A stretch of DNA of 64,000 nt from JAHEJN01 sp963787285 (GTDB taxonomy: Bacteria; Actinomycetota; Acidimicrobiia; Acidimicrobiales; JAHEJN01): contig CAWBCM010000003.1 of assembly GCA_963787285.1 (NCBI GenBank), positions 1 to 64,000 on the forward strand. The letters run 5' to 3'. Both the position numbers and the translations under genes were made by a program. Positions 62,773 to 64,000 of the stretch are shown here, piece after piece. The number at the start of each line of letters is the position of its first letter. Within the stretch, counting starts at the first letter, position 1. Below the pieces are notes generated by a model. It worked only from the letters and a program-made list of their open reading frames with translations. It did no database searches and was not told the DNA's origin.

Positions 62773-64000
62773 TCATCGTGATCGCGTCGGCCGGTCGCCA
62801 ACAGGGCCTTTTGCAACGTCGGCGATCTGCGCCAGTTCGCCCAGATGATGCTCCACCAGTTCGACGAAGTGAAGCGGGTCGGAAATCATCCGGGCATCGG
62901 TGGAAACACCGACGGTGATCGAACCGTTGTAGCTGAACAGGCAGACGCCAAGTGGCTGGTCCCCCGACGTCGGCACCCAGCCGAGGATCGAGCGCACCGG
63001 CGCCCCGGCCATCGCCAACGCGACCCGCGGCCCAGGGACGTTGGTCAGCTGCCCGATCGTCTTGCCGGTGAAGAAGTCGGTGAGTCGGTGGGCGACCGTC
63101 GATGGCGACTCGGCGATGGCTCGCTGGAAGCCGAACGCAACCATCGGCTCGACGGAATTCTTCAGCCTGGTGGTGCGCTGGTGGATCTCGCGGATCAGGT
63201 CTTCGGGTTGGCGGACGCCGAGTGGCATCGAGAGCATGACGACGACGAAGTGGTTACCGAGTCGGTCCGGCAGCGTGGCATCGATGGGCTGGAGCGACAC
63301 CGGCATCATCCACGACAGGTCGGTGACCTCGGTGACGCCGCGCTCGGCCAGGTAGTCGGTGAGCGCCAACGAGATGGCGGCGAGCAACACGTCGTTCAAG
63401 CTGACGCCGTGGGCGCGGCCGGCGGCGCGGATGCCGTCGAGCGGGAAGCCCTCGACCCAGGCGACGGACTTGTCGACTCCCGGGTGGCCACTCCACGCCT
63501 CGGCGTCGTGGCCGTCGGACAGCAGCATCCGACCGATCTCCCGCCAGGAGTTCGAGTATTCGTTGTCGAGCGACGCCACACTCGTGAGCACGTCCACGAG
63601 CTTGTCAGGATGGCGGACCAGGTCGAACGCCTCGCCGATGTGGTGGGACAGCCCGAGCGGGTTCGTCGTCGTCATCAGGGTCCGCGCCGCCGACGCGACC
63701 GCCTGCCCGGCGTGACCGACGTAGTCGATGGTGTCGGTGACCGAGTGCTCGACGACGTGGAGCACTCGTTCGAGAGGGTGGTGATGTTCGTCGGAGGTGT
63801 TCCGGCCGACCGCTGAGGGCGCGGCATCGTCGGCCGGGTCGCATGCCCCGAGGAGCATCTGGACCAGCCTGATCCCGTCGCCGAGTCCGTGGTGGAAGCG
63901 GCTGTAGAGGTACCCGCTCCGGTCGTCTTCGGGCCCGGTGACGATCTGCACCTCCCACAACGGACGGGAGCGGTCGAACGGAACGGAGAACTGGCTGGAG
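62773..64000 (-). CDS. wax ester synthase/diacylglycerol acyltransferase (WS/DGAT), N-terminus cut by window end
   Basis: At least 408 residues visible, with the frame open to base 64000 and the start beyond it. DRSRPLWEVQIVTGP precedes the catalytic HHxxxDG motif (FHHGLGDGIRLVQMLL). Further family blocks are SLNDVLLAAISLALTDYLAERG, DLSWMMPVSLQP, LGNHFVVVMLSMPLGVRQPEDLIREIHQRTT, TNVPGPRVALAMAGAPVRSILGWVPTSGDQPLGVCLFSYNGSITVGVSTD and DPLHFVELVEHHLGELAQI. It joins acyl-CoA to fatty alcohol or diacylglycerol. First visible gene of the operon. The next gene starts 29 bp downstream, so a coordinated pathway is likely. Confidence 0.92.
   Translation of the reverse strand, partial: SSQFSVPFDRSRPLWEVQIVTGPEDDRSGYLYSRFHHGLGDGIRLVQMLLGACDPADDAAPSAVGRNTSDEHHHPLERVLHVVEHSVTDTIDYVGHAGQAVASAARTLMTTTNPLGLSHHIGEAFDLVRHPDKLVDVLTSVASLDNEYSNSWREIGRMLLSDGHDAEAWSGHPGVDKSVAWVEGFPLDGIRAAGRAHGVSLNDVLLAAISLALTDYLAERGVTEVTDLSWMMPVSLQPIDATLPDRLGNHFVVVMLSMPLGVRQPEDLIREIHQRTTRLKNSVEPMVAFGFQRAIAESPSTVAHRLTDFFTGKTIGQLTNVPGPRVALAMAGAPVRSILGWVPTSGDQPLGVCLFSYNGSITVGVSTDARMISDPLHFVELVEHHLGELAQIADVAKGPVGDRPTRSR

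Overview
This is high-GC actinobacterial chromosomal DNA, most likely from class Acidimicrobiia or a close relative. The class is an inference from gene content. The evidence is GC-rich codons with frequent GTG starts, an F420-type luciferase-fold oxidoreductase, a resuscitation-promoting-factor (Rpf) domain protein, the actinobacterial eno-ftsB and DUF501-ppx pairs, and two tiny actinobacterial ribosomal proteins, bS22-like (37806-37898) and bL37-like (48830-48919). Most genes lie on the minus strand in tightly coupled operons with many GTGA/ATGA stop-start overlaps.

Layout. 1-4000: remnants of integrated elements, with two tyrosine recombinases (one broken by two frameshifts) and an excisionase-like gene, beside a tRNA-Leu that is the probable integration site. 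4000-13800: ordinary metabolic and surface genes (VWA and beta-propeller lipoproteins, an F420-type oxidoreductase, two crotonases, a stand-alone PD-(D/E)XK nuclease with a probable Fe-S cluster, an acetyltransferase and a class V aminotransferase). 13800-17450: a phnDCEE phosphonate/phosphate-type ABC importer. 17490-18760: two divergent HAD nucleotidase paralogues. 18750-28160: the housekeeping set eno-ftsB ... DUF501-ppx, split by a carbon-monoxide-dehydrogenase-type (cox) molybdenum-hydroxylase accessory cluster that lacks the catalytic large subunit. 28300-46400: a housekeeping block (mazG, a PpiC-type foldase, mfd, pth, rplY, prs, glmU, tRNA-Gln, bS22, ispE, rsmA, rpf, tatD, metG, rmuC, rsmI, ychF). 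46400-59290: nucleoside salvage, comprising purine nucleoside phosphorylase, a BMP-type nucleoside ABC importer, adenosine deaminase, a HAD phosphatase, pseudouridine-5'-phosphate glycosidase and uracil phosphoribosyltransferase. These would take up nucleosides and return bases and ribose phosphate to central metabolism, using PRPP from prs. 59290-64000: a decayed fragment, a perfect 24-bp hairpin, then an overlapping minus-strand operon of wax ester synthase/DGAT, an extended acyl-ACP-reductase-like protein and a short-chain dehydrogenase. This is a plausible compact acyl-to-aldehyde-to-alcohol-to-wax-ester pathway and the most interesting candidate system here.

Sequence quality. Twelve places carry exactly one extra base that breaks an otherwise perfect reading frame: 2 in the second integrase, 4 in phnE1, 1 in xdhC, 1 at the coxS/coxM junction and 4 in metG. 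Because metG is essential, most of these are probably sequencing or assembly insertions. Removing one base at each site restores full-length proteins and the expected stop/start overlaps.
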